From an uncultured Clostridia bacterium (GTDB lineage Bacteria > Bacillota > Clostridia > Oscillospirales > Acutalibacteraceae), in contig CANQDR010000024.1 of NCBI GenBank assembly GCA_947593615.1, positions 1 to 36,259 of the forward strand: 36,259 nt of DNA. Direction: 5' to 3'. This document shows, piece after piece, positions 23,533-31,277 of the stretch. The translations under genes were made by a program, and so were the position numbers. The number at the start of each line of letters is the position of its first letter. The first letter of the stretch is position 1. Under the pieces are notes generated by a model. It saw only the letters and a list, made by a program, of their open reading frames with translations, was not told the origin of the DNA and searched no databases.

Positions 23533-23559
23533 AAAAAACCCCCTTGAAACAAAAGGGGG
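23533..23559 (-). terminator. Terminator of the LOG/DUF6472 operon
   Basis: CCCCCTT (23539-23545) / AAGGGGG (23553-23559) with six T following on the minus strand (23538-23533). Confidence 0.8.
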
Positions 23560-23647
23560 CAGAGTTATAATAATAAAAAAGAATATTTTGATGTTGTTAC
23601 TTTTGAAAATTTTATTTTTAATATTCTATTTTATCTATTTTAAATTT

Positions 23648-23821
23648 TTATTTCTGTTTTTCTGCAATCTTATATTCGTCATAAAGCTGAAAATAATGAC
23701 ATTGAGTTACATTTTGTGTAAGAAATCGCTCCATTTCATCTTCATCAAGGTTTATACTGCAATAATCTCCGAATTCTTCATCAGCAACATAATGAGCGCA
23801 TAATTCGCAGTTGTCAGCCAT
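23648..23821 (-). CDS. DUF6472-like Cys-rich mini-protein
   Basis: A 57-residue protein. CELCAHY, YCSINLD and QCHYFQL place four Cys in a CxxC...C...C pattern that suggests a metal site. The LDEDEMERFL and CHYFQLYDEYKI blocks match what I recall of the small clostridial family DUF6472. The start is the ATG at 23821; the longer reading frame upstream only reads through the end of the LOG gene. It overlaps that gene by 8 bp, so the two are probably translationally coupled. Function unknown. Confidence 0.75.
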   Translation of the reverse strand: MADNCELCAHYVADEEFGDYCSINLDEDEMERFLTQNVTQCHYFQLYDEYKIAEKQK

Positions 23822-24410
23822 TTTTATCATCCCTACCAGAACCTTGAACATCATACTTATTATAAGAATACGGCTTATAATTTTCAATCTGGCTGAAAAC
23901 TTCATCCTCACTGTAAGCTATGGTATACAATTTATTGCAGTCCTCACTCATAAAACTCTCTTTTACCGCATTTTCCATCATTGCCATTAACGAATTATAA
24001 TAATCGTTTACATTATATATAATTATCGGCTTTGTATGACGGTGAAGCTGTTTAAGGGTGAGTACCTCAAAAAATTCTTCAAACGTTCCCATTCCTCCCG
24101 CGCAAATTACAAAAGCATCTGCTTTCTCCTCCATAACGGCTTTGCGCTCGCGCATTGTTTCGGTGTATATCATTTCGGTGCACTTGTCATATAATACGTC
24201 CGTTTCAATGAAGAATTTTGGGCTTACTCCTATTAATTTGCCGCCAGCTGAATATACTCCCCGTGCTGCCGCACCCATAACTCCGTATTTTCCTGCTCCG
24301 AAAATTACTCCGTACCCTTTTTTAGCAATTGAGTTTCCAAGATGTTCGGCTGTCCTGAGGTATTCTTTATCTATTTGTTCGCTTGAAGAACCGAATATAC
24401 ATATATTCAT
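23814..24410 (-). CDS. LOG-family (TIGR00730-type) nucleotide hydrolase
   Basis: A 198-residue Rossmann-like enzyme. It shows the family signatures FGSSSEQIDKEY, FGAGKYGVMGAAARG, MRERKAVMEEKADAFV and GGMGTFEEFFEVLT (the PGGxGTxxE motif, here with Ala for Pro). LOG proteins cleave cytokinin riboside monophosphates or other nucleotide monophosphates to base and ribose-5-phosphate; older annotations call them lysine decarboxylases. The bacterial substrate cannot be read from sequence. AAAGGA lies 8 bp before the ATG. Followed by and overlapping the DUF6472-like gene; divergent from the MATE exporter. Confidence 0.87.
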   Translation of the reverse strand: MNICIFGSSSEQIDKEYLRTAEHLGNSIAKKGYGVIFGAGKYGVMGAAARGVYSAGGKLIGVSPKFFIETDVLYDKCTEMIYTETMRERKAVMEEKADAFVICAGGMGTFEEFFEVLTLKQLHRHTKPIIIYNVNDYYNSLMAMMENAVKESFMSEDCNKLYTIAYSEDEVFSQIENYKPYSYNKYDVQGSGRDDKNG

Positions 24411-24539
24411 AAAATTATCCTTTCATATTTATAGGTTTTTTATAGGTTTGCGTATGAGATATAACATTATATACATTAGATTATACAACTCATATTAATT
24501 TCGGTCAATAACAGATTACACTGTACAGGAGCGGATCTT

Positions 24540-25907
24540 ATGTCTGAAACATCACTTAAAAAACAATCCGATAAAGTTGTAAACCGCAGCGTTTTCAGCC
24601 TTGCATGGCCCATTTTCTTTCAGTCATTGCTCGGCGTATCGCTTGGATATGCCGACACGGTAATGCTCTCTAATTACTCGGACACCGCTGTAGGCGCCGT
24701 AGGCAATGCAAACTCGGTACTTGGATTTCTTGCGCTTGCCTTTACCGTTATCTCCAGCGCCACAGGCATAATGGTAAGCCAGTATCTGGGCGCAGAGAAA
24801 AAAGAGGAAATGAACCGTATTTATACGGTTGCACTAAGCTTTAACCTTGTTCTGAGCATAATAATCAGCCTGATAGTATTTTTGTTCAGCCGACCCTTGC
24901 TGATAGCTATGCAGGTACCTGACGGAATGCTTAACGACGCTGATATGTATATGAAAATTGTCGGCGGAACAATCTTTACTCAAGCGGTAATCAATGCTTT
25001 CAGCCAGATCTTCGACAGCAACGGCAAAACTATTTTCGGTATGATTATTGCATTCGGTATGAATGTTTTAAACATTATTGGTAATTATCTGTTTTTATAC
25101 GGTCCGCTAAGGGATTTGGGTTTCGGAATTTCAGGCGCGGCAGTTTCTACCTGCATAAGCAGAGTTCTTGCAGTTGCCGCTGCGATTATATACTTTGCTT
25201 TGGTTATCAAAGGAAGCTTCGGCATAAAATATCTTAAGCCCTTTCCACGCAGTATTTTAAAAAATCTTTTGCGGCTTGGTATTCCCACGGCAGGCGAGAA
25301 TATATCTTATAATTTTTCTCAGCTTATCATCACCGCCTTAGTAAATACTATGGGTATTGTTGCAATAAATACTAAAATATATGCAAATATGCTTTCGGTT
25401 TTTACTTATATGATCGCCTTTTCAGCAGCAATGGCTACTCAGATCATCGTCGGTCACAGCGTCGGCGCAGGAGATTATGATTTTGCATATAAACGACTGC
25501 TTAGAACTTTAAGATTCGGGCTTATTGTATCAATATCGGCGGCAATAATCAACTGGATTGCCTCTCCCCTTACATTTTCAATGTTTTCTGATGACCCAAA
25601 GGTTATAGAGCTTGGTTCGGTTATTCTTTTTATTTCTGTTATACTTGAATTCGGACGTACTACAAATATCGTCGTAATAAACAGCATGAAGTCCGCCGGA
25701 GATGTGAAATTTCCTACTATGCTTGCAATTTTTTCAATGTGGGGAATCAGCGTTCTGCTTGCCTATATTCTCGGCGTCGTGCTTGAAATGGGTCTTGTCG
25801 GCGTATGGATAGGCATGGCTGCAGACGAAATATTCAGAGGAGTCGTCGTACTTATCAGATGGATAAGAGGAAGCTGGCGCGGAAAACGAATAATAACCGA
25901 TGGTTAA
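24540..25907 (+). CDS. MATE-family efflux transporter
   Basis: A 455-residue integral membrane protein with about 12 hydrophobic segments. Residues FSLAWPIFFQSLLGVSLGYADTVMLSNYSDTAVGAVGNANS are the N-terminal MATE signature, and QIIVGHSVGAGDYDFAYKR begins the second half. MATE proteins export drugs or metabolites using a sodium or proton gradient; the substrate is unknown. AGGAG lies 8 bp before the ATG. It is one of only two plus-strand genes, with its own terminator (25973-26003). Its neighbours give no clue to substrate. Confidence 0.9.
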   Translation: MSETSLKKQSDKVVNRSVFSLAWPIFFQSLLGVSLGYADTVMLSNYSDTAVGAVGNANSVLGFLALAFTVISSATGIMVSQYLGAEKKEEMNRIYTVALSFNLVLSIIISLIVFLFSRPLLIAMQVPDGMLNDADMYMKIVGGTIFTQAVINAFSQIFDSNGKTIFGMIIAFGMNVLNIIGNYLFLYGPLRDLGFGISGAAVSTCISRVLAVAAAIIYFALVIKGSFGIKYLKPFPRSILKNLLRLGIPTAGENISYNFSQLIITALVNTMGIVAINTKIYANMLSVFTYMIAFSAAMATQIIVGHSVGAGDYDFAYKRLLRTLRFGLIVSISAAIINWIASPLTFSMFSDDPKVIELGSVILFISVILEFGRTTNIVVINSMKSAGDVKFPTMLAIFSMWGISVLLAYILGVVLEMGLVGVWIGMAADEIFRGVVVLIRWIRGSWRGKRIITDG

Positions 25908-25972
25908 AAATGATTTCCGCTAATTTTGAACACAATTATTTCCTTATTATATATATTAATGTAAACATACAA

Positions 25973-26010
25973 AAAGGTATGCGAATTTTTACCGCATACC
26001 TTTGCTTTAA
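25973..26010 (+). terminator. Terminator of the MATE gene
   Basis: 11-bp stem AAAGGTATGCG (25973-25983) / CGCATACCTTT (25993-26003), followed by TGCTTT. The A-run before it may also make it work for lexA on the other strand. Between it and the lexA stop, 26010-26101 holds only short GC-rich pairings such as GGCAACGCC/GGCGTT. Confidence 0.75.
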
Positions 26011-26101
26011 AATATAATATATCTAAGGCATTTCCTTGAGGCAACGCCCCATGAAACGCCGACCTATAAGTGCATAACAAGCTGAAACAGTTTGATGTAA
26101 A

Positions 26102-26692
26102 TTACTCCATATATCTTATTACAGAGATAACTTTGCCCAGAAGCACAACTTCATCGGCAATGATCGGCTCAAAACTGTCGTTTTCAGGCTGTAGTCTGAA
26201 ATGACCGTCCTCTTTATAAAATCTCTTTACGGTTGCTTCATCTCCCACCAATGCAACCACAATTTCTCCATTTTCTGCAACAGGAGTACGGTTCACTACT
26301 ACTATATCGTCGTCCAATATTCCGGCATTGATCATACTTTCGCCTTGAACTCTGAGCGCAAAAAGCTCTCTGCCGCGTTTAAGACTTTCCGGTACGGGAA
26401 CATAACACTCAATATCTTCAACAGCAAGTATCGGATAGCCTGCGGCTACACGGCCAAGCACGGGAACTTCTGCCGACTTTTCTTCACCGCTGATTTGAAT
26501 ACATCTGTTAACTCCGTGTTCACGGGTTATAAAACCCTTTTCCTCAAGCGCATTAAGGTGATGATGTACCGTTGAGGTAGAGCTGAGCCCTGTTTCGGCG
26601 CAGATTTCACGTACAGAGGGAACTCTGCCGTCAGAGGAACATTTCTTGAGATAATCTAAAATTTTCTGCTGGCTTTTACTTAAAGGCTTCAT
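26102..26692 (-). CDS. lexA: LexA repressor
   Basis: A 196-residue SOS repressor. The N-terminal winged helix (SKSQQKILDYLKKCSSDGRVPSVREICAETGLSSTSTVHHH) binds DNA. The S24 latent protease domain shows the autocleavage site GRVAAGYPI (Ala-Gly), catalytic Ser in VQGESMINAGI and Lys in ALVGDEATVKRF. The start is the ATG at 26692 with AAAGG about 11 bp upstream; the in-frame GTG at 26704 is too close to that site. An AAACA-tt-TGTTT palindrome overlapping the -35 box suggests autorepression, although it departs from the usual GAAC/GTTC core. Confidence 0.95.
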   Translation of the reverse strand: MKPLSKSQQKILDYLKKCSSDGRVPSVREICAETGLSSTSTVHHHLNALEEKGFITREHGVNRCIQISGEEKSAEVPVLGRVAAGYPILAVEDIECYVPVPESLKRGRELFALRVQGESMINAGILDDDIVVVNRTPVAENGEIVVALVGDEATVKRFYKEDGHFRLQPENDSFEPIIADEVVLLGKVISVIRYME

Positions 26693-26715
26693 ACCGTCAC
26701 ACACCTTTCAAGCAA

Positions 26716-26754
26716 AGTATATCATATAAATTTTTAAAAATCAAACATTTGTTT
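26716..26754 (-). promoter_or_regulatory. lexA promoter with candidate LexA operator
   Basis: Minus strand: TTGATT (26744-26739), 17-bp spacer, TATACT (26721-26716). AAACATTTGTTT (26743-26754) is a 5+2+5 palindrome overlapping the -35. It resembles the Gram-positive SOS box CGAACATATGTTCG with the outer C/G replaced by A/T. Confidence 0.55.
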
Positions 26755-26861
26755 TTATTTTTGCATAATTTTTTTAATTTACTATAAAAACAGATATTTT
26801 TCAATACACTTTCAGCTTAATTTCACGCAGTTTTCAAAAAAGTGGTATTTAATATAACTGT

Positions 26862-26957
26862 ACTCATAAGACGGAACCGCAACCGTCCGAGTATAATTGT
26901 TCTACCCTCCTCAAAGCGAACCAACTTAGAGGTTCGCACTTGTACCCCTCATTTTTT
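26862..26957. other. Intergenic region with two stable stem-loops
   Basis: Between lexA and the zinc-ribbon gene. One stem pairs ACTC...GACGG with CCGTC...GAGT (about 26862-26895), a second pairs GCGAACC with GGTTCGC (about 26917-26938), and on the plus strand ATTTTTT follows. It could be a small RNA on either strand. I do not recognise a known RNA family and no promoter is convincing. Confidence 0.3.
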
Positions 26958-26966
26958 AAGAACAAG

Positions 26967-27002
26967 AAAACGCCAAACCTTCCGCAATGGGTTTGGCGTT
27001 TT
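26967..27002. terminator. Bidirectional terminator after the zinc-ribbon gene
   Basis: 13-bp stem AAAACGCCAAACC (26967-26979) / GGTTTGGCGTTTT (26990-27002). It ends in T-runs on both strands, and lies 40 bp past the minus-strand gene's stop codon. Confidence 0.85.
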
Positions 27003-27041
27003 CATTTTTAACCGATTTTTAGCTGATCTTCATCTGGTTAT

Positions 27042-28208
27042 TTATTTCTGTACAAACTTAATACCATTTTCTTTTGCATAGCTTTCAGCTGTCGAACCTT
27101 TTTTGCCGTAAATTACAGCATCGTTGTCGGCACCTGTATATTCATAGTCTTCAACCTCTAAACCAAAGCCGCAGTCATCCATCATTGTAACTGACTCCGG
27201 AATTGTAATCTTTTCAAGGTCTTCGCAGCCTTTGAAGGCGTCCGGTTCAATTGTGGTTAAGCCGTCTTCTATTACAACCTCGTTAATATCTTCACAAAAG
27301 CTCATGGCATAACTGTCAATTACCTTTACCGTTCCGGGAATTATTATCTTAATATATCCGTTTTCCGTACTGTCATTATCGTAAACCCAAAGTTCTTCAA
27401 TTTCTACAACGTCTTTTCCGTCAATTTGTGAAGGTATATTAACTGTAATTTTCGCAGTCTCATAGTCGTAGTAGTTGTCATAAGCCGTGATTTTTACGCC
27501 GCCATCGGTTTCCTCATAATAACAGTGTGAAACAGGGTCAAGCTTTTCCGTATTATCTTCAGAACTGCTGTCATCTTCAAAAAGGTCACTGTAATCATCA
27601 AGTACGCTGTCGTCCAAAATACTGCTGTAATTACTGTATTCAGAAATTGAACTGTTTATTATATCAGTTCCGCCCTTAACAATATTGCATGCAATAATAC
27701 CGATTATAATGCCGAGAATGAGAATAAGGCCGACTACAATACTGATGATGATTGCCGCAAGCTTGCCTCCGCTCATCGGTTTTTTGCCATTAGACATGTT
27801 TTGCTGCGGTTGATTTGTAAACTGCTGTCCCGTGTATCCGGCTTTCGGCTGATTTGTAAACTGCTGACCGTAGCTTGTCTGATTAGGCTGCGTCTGATCA
27901 TATTGCACGGGCTGTGAATCATTTTTCGTATTATCAAATTGTGACGGATCGTACTGCACAGGTTCAACATCATTTTGAGATGTCTGCTCGGTCTGAGTCC
28001 CTGACGTGCTGTCAAAATCAGACGATTGCGTCTGAGTCGCTTCCGTCGTTATGGGATTTCCCTGCAATGCAGGAGTACCGCATTTTGTGCAAAACTTACC
28101 CGTAAGCTCTGCTCCGCATTTTGAACAAACCGGATTTTCAGGTGCAGGCGCACCACAGTTGGTACAGAACTTACCCGTTAGCTCTGCTCCGCATTTTGAA
28201 CATTTCAT
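27042..28208 (-). CDS. Double zinc-ribbon membrane protein with LRR_5-like outer domain
   Basis: A 388-residue protein. Two near-identical zinc ribbons (CSKCGAELTGKFCTNCG and CSKCGAELTGKFCTKCG) lie in the first 50 residues and are almost identical at DNA level, so they arose by a recent duplication. A Gln/Thr/Asn/Pro-rich linker with short repeats (PVQYD, QQFTNQP) spans about 50-145. One membrane helix follows (LAAIIISIVVGLILILGIIIGIIAC). The C-terminal ~190 residues contain BspA-type leucine-rich repeats (IPGTVKVIDSYAMSFCEDI, IEPDAFKGCEDLEKITIPESV). Ribbons should face the cytoplasm and the repeats the outside. AAGGAGAG precedes the ATG. Probably a surface or sensor protein; function unknown. 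Confidence 0.82.
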   Translation of the reverse strand: MKCSKCGAELTGKFCTNCGAPAPENPVCSKCGAELTGKFCTKCGTPALQGNPITTEATQTQSSDFDSTSGTQTEQTSQNDVEPVQYDPSQFDNTKNDSQPVQYDQTQPNQTSYGQQFTNQPKAGYTGQQFTNQPQQNMSNGKKPMSGGKLAAIIISIVVGLILILGIIIGIIACNIVKGGTDIINSSISEYSNYSSILDDSVLDDYSDLFEDDSSSEDNTEKLDPVSHCYYEETDGGVKITAYDNYYDYETAKITVNIPSQIDGKDVVEIEELWVYDNDSTENGYIKIIIPGTVKVIDSYAMSFCEDINEVVIEDGLTTIEPDAFKGCEDLEKITIPESVTMMDDCGFGLEVEDYEYTGADNDAVIYGKKGSTAESYAKENGIKFVQK

Positions 28209-28260
28209 AGTCTATGTATCTCTCCTTACAAATTATATATGTAGCGCCTCTCGGCGTATA

Positions 28261-29085
28261 TCAAGACAGAATTTTCTCAAGCTCTTCGACAGCACCGTCA
28301 AAATAATTTCCCTCAAAAAGCTCGACTTTGCCGCTGTCAACACTTTTTGCAAGTTCGGGGTCAATCGGAAGCCTTGCAAGTACTTTTGTATTGTACTTTT
28401 CCGCAATTTGCTCTATATGGCTCTCGCCGAACAATGAATATCTCTTTCCGCAGTCAGGGCATGTAAAATAACTCATATTTTCGACAAGTCCTAACAACGG
28501 TACATTCATCATATTTGCCATTTTTACAGCCTTTTCAACTATCATTGAAACAAGCTCCTGCGGTGACGCTACTACAACAATGCCGTCAATCGGAATACTC
28601 TGGAACACAGTGAGAGGTACGTCGCCTGTTCCCGGAGGCATATCTACAAACATATAGTCAATGTCCTGCCATATAACGTCGCTCCAAAACTGCTTGACCG
28701 TTCCCGTAATCATCGGAGAACGCCATACAACAGGATCAGTTTCGTTTTCAAGCAGAAGATTTATTGATATTATATCAATACCTGTTTCGGTCGTTACGGG
28801 TAAAATCCCCTCATCACTTCCCATACATCTCTCTTTAATTCCAAACGCCTTTGGAATTGACGGTCCGGTTATATCCGCATCAAGAACAGCTGTTTTTTTG
28901 CCCATTCTGTTAAAGGTTACCGCAAGCATTGAAGTGACAAGACTTTTTCCTACTCCACCTTTGCCCGAAACAATACCTATTACCTTTTTTACACTGCTGT
29001 ACTTGTTAAGCTTTTCATGCAGATCAGCCGGTTGCCTGTCCTTACAGTCTGATGTACAAGAAGAACAATTATGATTGCAGCTCAT
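28261..29085 (-). CDS. mrp: Mrp/NBP35-type P-loop ATPase (Fe-S carrier)
   Basis: A 274-residue cytosolic ATPase of the Mrp/ApbC family, thought to carry Fe-S clusters to target proteins. It has an N-terminal CNHNCSSCTSDC Cys cluster (Nbp35-like), the deviant Walker A SGKGGVGKSLV, VLDADITGPSIP, FVDMPPGTGD, and a C-terminal CPDCGKRYSLFG that supplies the CxxC for the bridging cluster. GAGGATG precedes the ATG. It starts 115 bp after the Thr/Glu-rich membrane protein and ends 52 bp before the zinc-ribbon gene, all in one direction; functional linkage to them is not evident. Confidence 0.93.
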   Translation of the reverse strand: MSCNHNCSSCTSDCKDRQPADLHEKLNKYSSVKKVIGIVSGKGGVGKSLVTSMLAVTFNRMGKKTAVLDADITGPSIPKAFGIKERCMGSDEGILPVTTETGIDIISINLLLENETDPVVWRSPMITGTVKQFWSDVIWQDIDYMFVDMPPGTGDVPLTVFQSIPIDGIVVVASPQELVSMIVEKAVKMANMMNVPLLGLVENMSYFTCPDCGKRYSLFGESHIEQIAEKYNTKVLARLPIDPELAKSVDSGKVELFEGNYFDGAVEELEKILS

Positions 29086-29135
29086 TAATTCATCCTCATT
29101 TCATAATTTTACATTTCAATATTTTAAATGATGTC

Positions 29136-29155
29136 ATGTTGCTCTGCCGCAACAT
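29136..29155 (-). other. Hairpin between 29201-29932 and mrp
   Basis: ATGTTGC (29136-29142) / GCAACAT (29149-29155), a perfect 7-bp stem with a 6-nt loop. No T-run follows, so a terminator is uncertain. Confidence 0.35.
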
Positions 29156-29200
29156 TATAATTATACCACAAAACATATTAAAAATATATTATATTTGATA

Positions 29201-29932
29201 TTATTCAGGATACACCTCTTCAACAATAGGATTTTCCTCATTCTCATCTGTATCTGTATTATCGTTGTCGGTGTCATTGTCAGTGTCAGAATTGTCATCT
29301 CCTGCAACTGTCTGCGCAGGCTCTTCAGTTTGAGCAGGAGCCTCCGTAACCGTAGGAACAGGCTCTGTTTCAACAGGCTGTGGCTCAGTTACCGCCTCTG
29401 TCGGTGCTTCGGTTTCAGCAGCCGCCTCGGTTTCAACCTGCACAAACTCCGTTTCTGTCTGCTGCTCGGTAACTTGTTGGGCTGTTTTCTTTGTTGCTTT
29501 TACAGATGACGAGGATACAGTCGTCGCAGTTTTTCTTGCAGTTCCGTCAGAACATTGTGTAAGCACAAGGATAATAGCCGCAATAATACATATGACCGCT
29601 GCGCAAACAAATATAATAGCAGCAGTTCTTTTATTTCTTTTTGCAGGTCTTCTTTTGCCCGTCTTTTTTCTTTCTGACGTATAATTATTTATGTAATATT
29701 CATCTAAGCTGTCATCAAGATTATATGTGCGGTCGGCTGAATTTTCTCCAGTCTGTGAATTAAAATTATCTCCGTAATCGGAATTATCGTCTTTGCTTAT
29801 ACTGCTGTGTGCAGAAGGCAAAAAATCTGAAATTCCGTCAGTATCAAAATTATCCAGGTCATAATCTTTTAAGTTTTTATCGCTGAGCTCATCATTATAA
29901 TTATCGGCATAATTGTCTTTTTTCGTATCCAT
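29201..29932 (-). CDS. Single-pass membrane protein with Thr/Glu/Pro-rich outer tail
   Basis: A 243-residue protein of low complexity. About 110 Asp/Asn/Ser/Tyr-rich cytoplasmic residues end in the basic RKKTGKRRPAKRNKRT, followed by one membrane helix (AAIIFVCAAVICIIAAIILVL). The outer ~110 residues are of low complexity, rich in Thr, Glu, Val, Pro and Ala (ETEAPTEAVTEPQPVETEP). They end in an Asp/Asn repeat (DNDTDNDNTDTDEN). There is no enzyme motif or sortase signal. AAGGAG lies 7 bp before the ATG. It could be a cell-wall spacer or anchor; function unknown. Confidence 0.75.
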   Translation of the reverse strand: MDTKKDNYADNYNDELSDKNLKDYDLDNFDTDGISDFLPSAHSSISKDDNSDYGDNFNSQTGENSADRTYNLDDSLDEYYINNYTSERKKTGKRRPAKRNKRTAAIIFVCAAVICIIAAIILVLTQCSDGTARKTATTVSSSSVKATKKTAQQVTEQQTETEFVQVETEAAAETEAPTEAVTEPQPVETEPVPTVTEAPAQTEEPAQTVAGDDNSDTDNDTDNDNTDTDENEENPIVEEVYPE

Positions 29933-30069
29933 ATTTTGCTCCTTAAGAAGTTAAATAAACAATAACCTTTAATCTTAATGCAATGATAAATCAGCATAAC
30001 ATATTTGTCAAGGCGTTTTATTTTTTTATTTGTACTATTGTAAAAGCTGACAATATTATAAAATGACAT

Positions 30070-30104
30070 AAAAAAAAACTGTCCCGCACATAAGTGCAGG
30101 ACAG
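30070..30104 (-). terminator. Strong terminator of the agr region
   Basis: 11-bp stem with one mismatch, CTGTCCcGCAC (30079-30089) / GTGCaGGACAG (30094-30104), followed on the minus strand by nine T. Confidence 0.9.
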
Positions 30105-30258
30105 CCATTTTACGCCTTTACCTAAATCAAACCGGATGAAACTATGATTTGTAAGTAAAAACGCATAAATGATTAATAATATCCGGCAAAATAAAAGGTT
30201 GAAAACTTATAGGGTGTTTGCCGGATAATATAAAACCTTGTAGATTTTAATTTATATT
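30070..30258 (-). ncRNA. Predicted AgrA-controlled regulatory RNA, RNAIII-like
   Basis: A minus-strand transcription unit after agrD with no credible reading frame. It has a paired AgrA-type repeat (30297-30328), then after exactly 25 bp TATAAT (30270-30265), a predicted start near 30258 and a strong terminator (30104-30070). Inside, ATCCGGCAAA (30181-30190) and TTTGCCGGAT (30217-30226) form a perfect 10-bp stem. Its loop contains CACCCTATAAG; this C-rich stretch could pair with AGGGTG-like ribosome binding sites, as RNAIII loops do. The longest ATG frames are 14 codons without a ribosome binding site, and one that starts inside the terminator. Promoter and terminator are seen; the regulatory role is inferred. 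Confidence 0.6.
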
Positions 30259-30264
30259 AATTAT

Positions 30265-30328
30265 ATTATAATATTAATTTATAAAAATAAAAAAACTTGT
30301 CCTCGAAAATATATTATTTTGTCCGTGA
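30265..30328 (-). promoter_or_regulatory. Third AgrA-type site and promoter (putative RNA)
   Basis: Minus strand: ACGGACAAAA and, 22 bp further, CGAGGACAAG, followed 25 bp later by TATAAT (30270-30265). Sequence, period and distance to the -10 box match the agrB promoter. Confidence 0.65.
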
Positions 30329-30379
30329 ATTCTTAATGTAAGAGGACTTACGAAATGTTTCGTAAGCCCTCTTGCAAGT

Positions 30380-30508
30380 TCATTCATCTTTGTCTTCAAT
30401 AAGACAGGAAGGTGTCTTTGGCTGAAATGAACAGCCTGTTGATACAGTGCCTGCGCCAAACTTTGCAACCTTTTCTACCGTCTTGGCAATAATTTTAAGA
30501 ATGCCCAT
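30380..30508 (-). CDS. agrD: AgrD-like autoinducer prepeptide
   Basis: A 42-codon gene giving MGILKIIAKTVEKVAKFGAG... and ending ...QPKTPSCLIEDKDE. Residues 3-17 form an amphipathic helix as in AgrD leaders. The core is TGCSF with Cys26, followed by the conserved QPKTP recognition segment and an acidic tail, as in clostridial AgrD peptides. AgrB should cleave the tail and close a thiolactone ring. GGAGG lies at the very end of agrB, 8 bp before this ATG, so the two are coupled. Odd points: only two residues separate Cys26 from QPKTP, a second Cys (35) lies in the tail, and Ser23 could instead give a six-residue lactone. Confidence 0.85.
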   Translation of the reverse strand: MGILKIIAKTVEKVAKFGAGTVSTGCSFQPKTPSCLIEDKDE

Positions 30509-30512
30509 TTTT

Positions 30513-31103
30513 CTACCTCCAATTTACTTTTTCTGTTATCATAAGCACAGCGACCACAACAAGTGCAGCCGATATTGCCGTAAAATATGAAAATGCAACC
30601 GAATATCTGAAAAATATAAATCCTACAAACAAAACTGATACAAAAATAACCGTCAAAACACGTGAAATACGTCTGTTTTTAAGTCTTTTCCTGTCATTTA
30701 AGGGATTGTTTAAATTTTCAATTGGAGAATTAATATAAATATATATTGCTGCGGCGACACCAAAACAAAGAACAAATAAATTTACTGTAAGATTTTTTAG
30801 GGGTAAAAGTTTGATTGAAAAAAATACACAAGCAGCAATAGAGTTTGTACACAACCAGCAATTAAAATATGTTGAGCAATGGTAGCCGCCGCAGAAAAAT
30901 CTAAGAAACATCATTACCGCAAGAAACAAAATTCCAAAAAACAAATTACCAAACAGCGCGGCAATTATGAGCACAGTAAGAACGGAGAACGCAGTAGAGA
31001 AGATCAGCATAAAACCATATGTATAAACTTCGACATTCTCTTCGTTTACTACGTTTTTACGCACAAGATAACGAGACATTCTCTCGCTGATACTGTTTAA
31101 CAT
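30513..31103 (-). CDS. agrB: AgrB peptidase
   Basis: A 196-residue membrane Cys-peptidase that processes and cyclises the AgrD peptide. Active-site His75 and Cys82 lie in RFFCGGYHCSTYFNC, with the family's RxFxGGxHxxxxxxC spacing. Several hydrophobic helices surround them, and length matches the family (about 190-200). Translation starts after CAGGAGG. It ends 4 bp before agrD, and a weak -10 (TAGAAT) lies 25 bp past the AgrA-type repeats at 31163-31191, so the gene is probably autoinduced. Confidence 0.95.
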   Translation of the reverse strand: MLNSISERMSRYLVRKNVVNEENVEVYTYGFMLIFSTAFSVLTVLIIAALFGNLFFGILFLAVMMFLRFFCGGYHCSTYFNCWLCTNSIAACVFFSIKLLPLKNLTVNLFVLCFGVAAAIYIYINSPIENLNNPLNDRKRLKNRRISRVLTVIFVSVLFVGFIFFRYSVAFSYFTAISAALVVVAVLMITEKVNWR

Positions 31104-31130
31104 CAGGCTGCCTCCTGATTTTTTTGTTAT

Positions 31131-31197
31131 ATTCTATCACACCACGCGATAATTGGTTGTCTTTGTCCGCGAAATATATCATTTTTGTCCGTAAATT
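31131..31197 (-). promoter_or_regulatory. AgrA-type direct repeats and promoter of agrBD
   Basis: On the plus strand TTGTCCGCGAAAT (31163-31175) and TTGTCCGTAAATT (31185-31197) repeat at 22-bp spacing. Read on the minus strand these are GGACAA boxes, and TAGAAT follows 25 bp after the inner box with no good -35. That is expected for a LytTR-activated promoter. Confidence 0.65.
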
Positions 31198-31277
31198 TTC
31201 CCAATGTACTGAATTTGCACGAAAATATAAGAACAATCGTAATTGATTGTCCTTATAATGTATACTAAATTTTATTT

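Noticed and set aside
29869..30108. 79-codon minus-strand reading frame
   Set aside because: It begins inside the strong agr-region terminator and overlaps the next gene out of frame; no ribosome binding site.
30274..30468. 64-codon minus-strand reading frame
   Set aside because: Shadow of agrD in another frame; the real peptide gene is 30380-30508.
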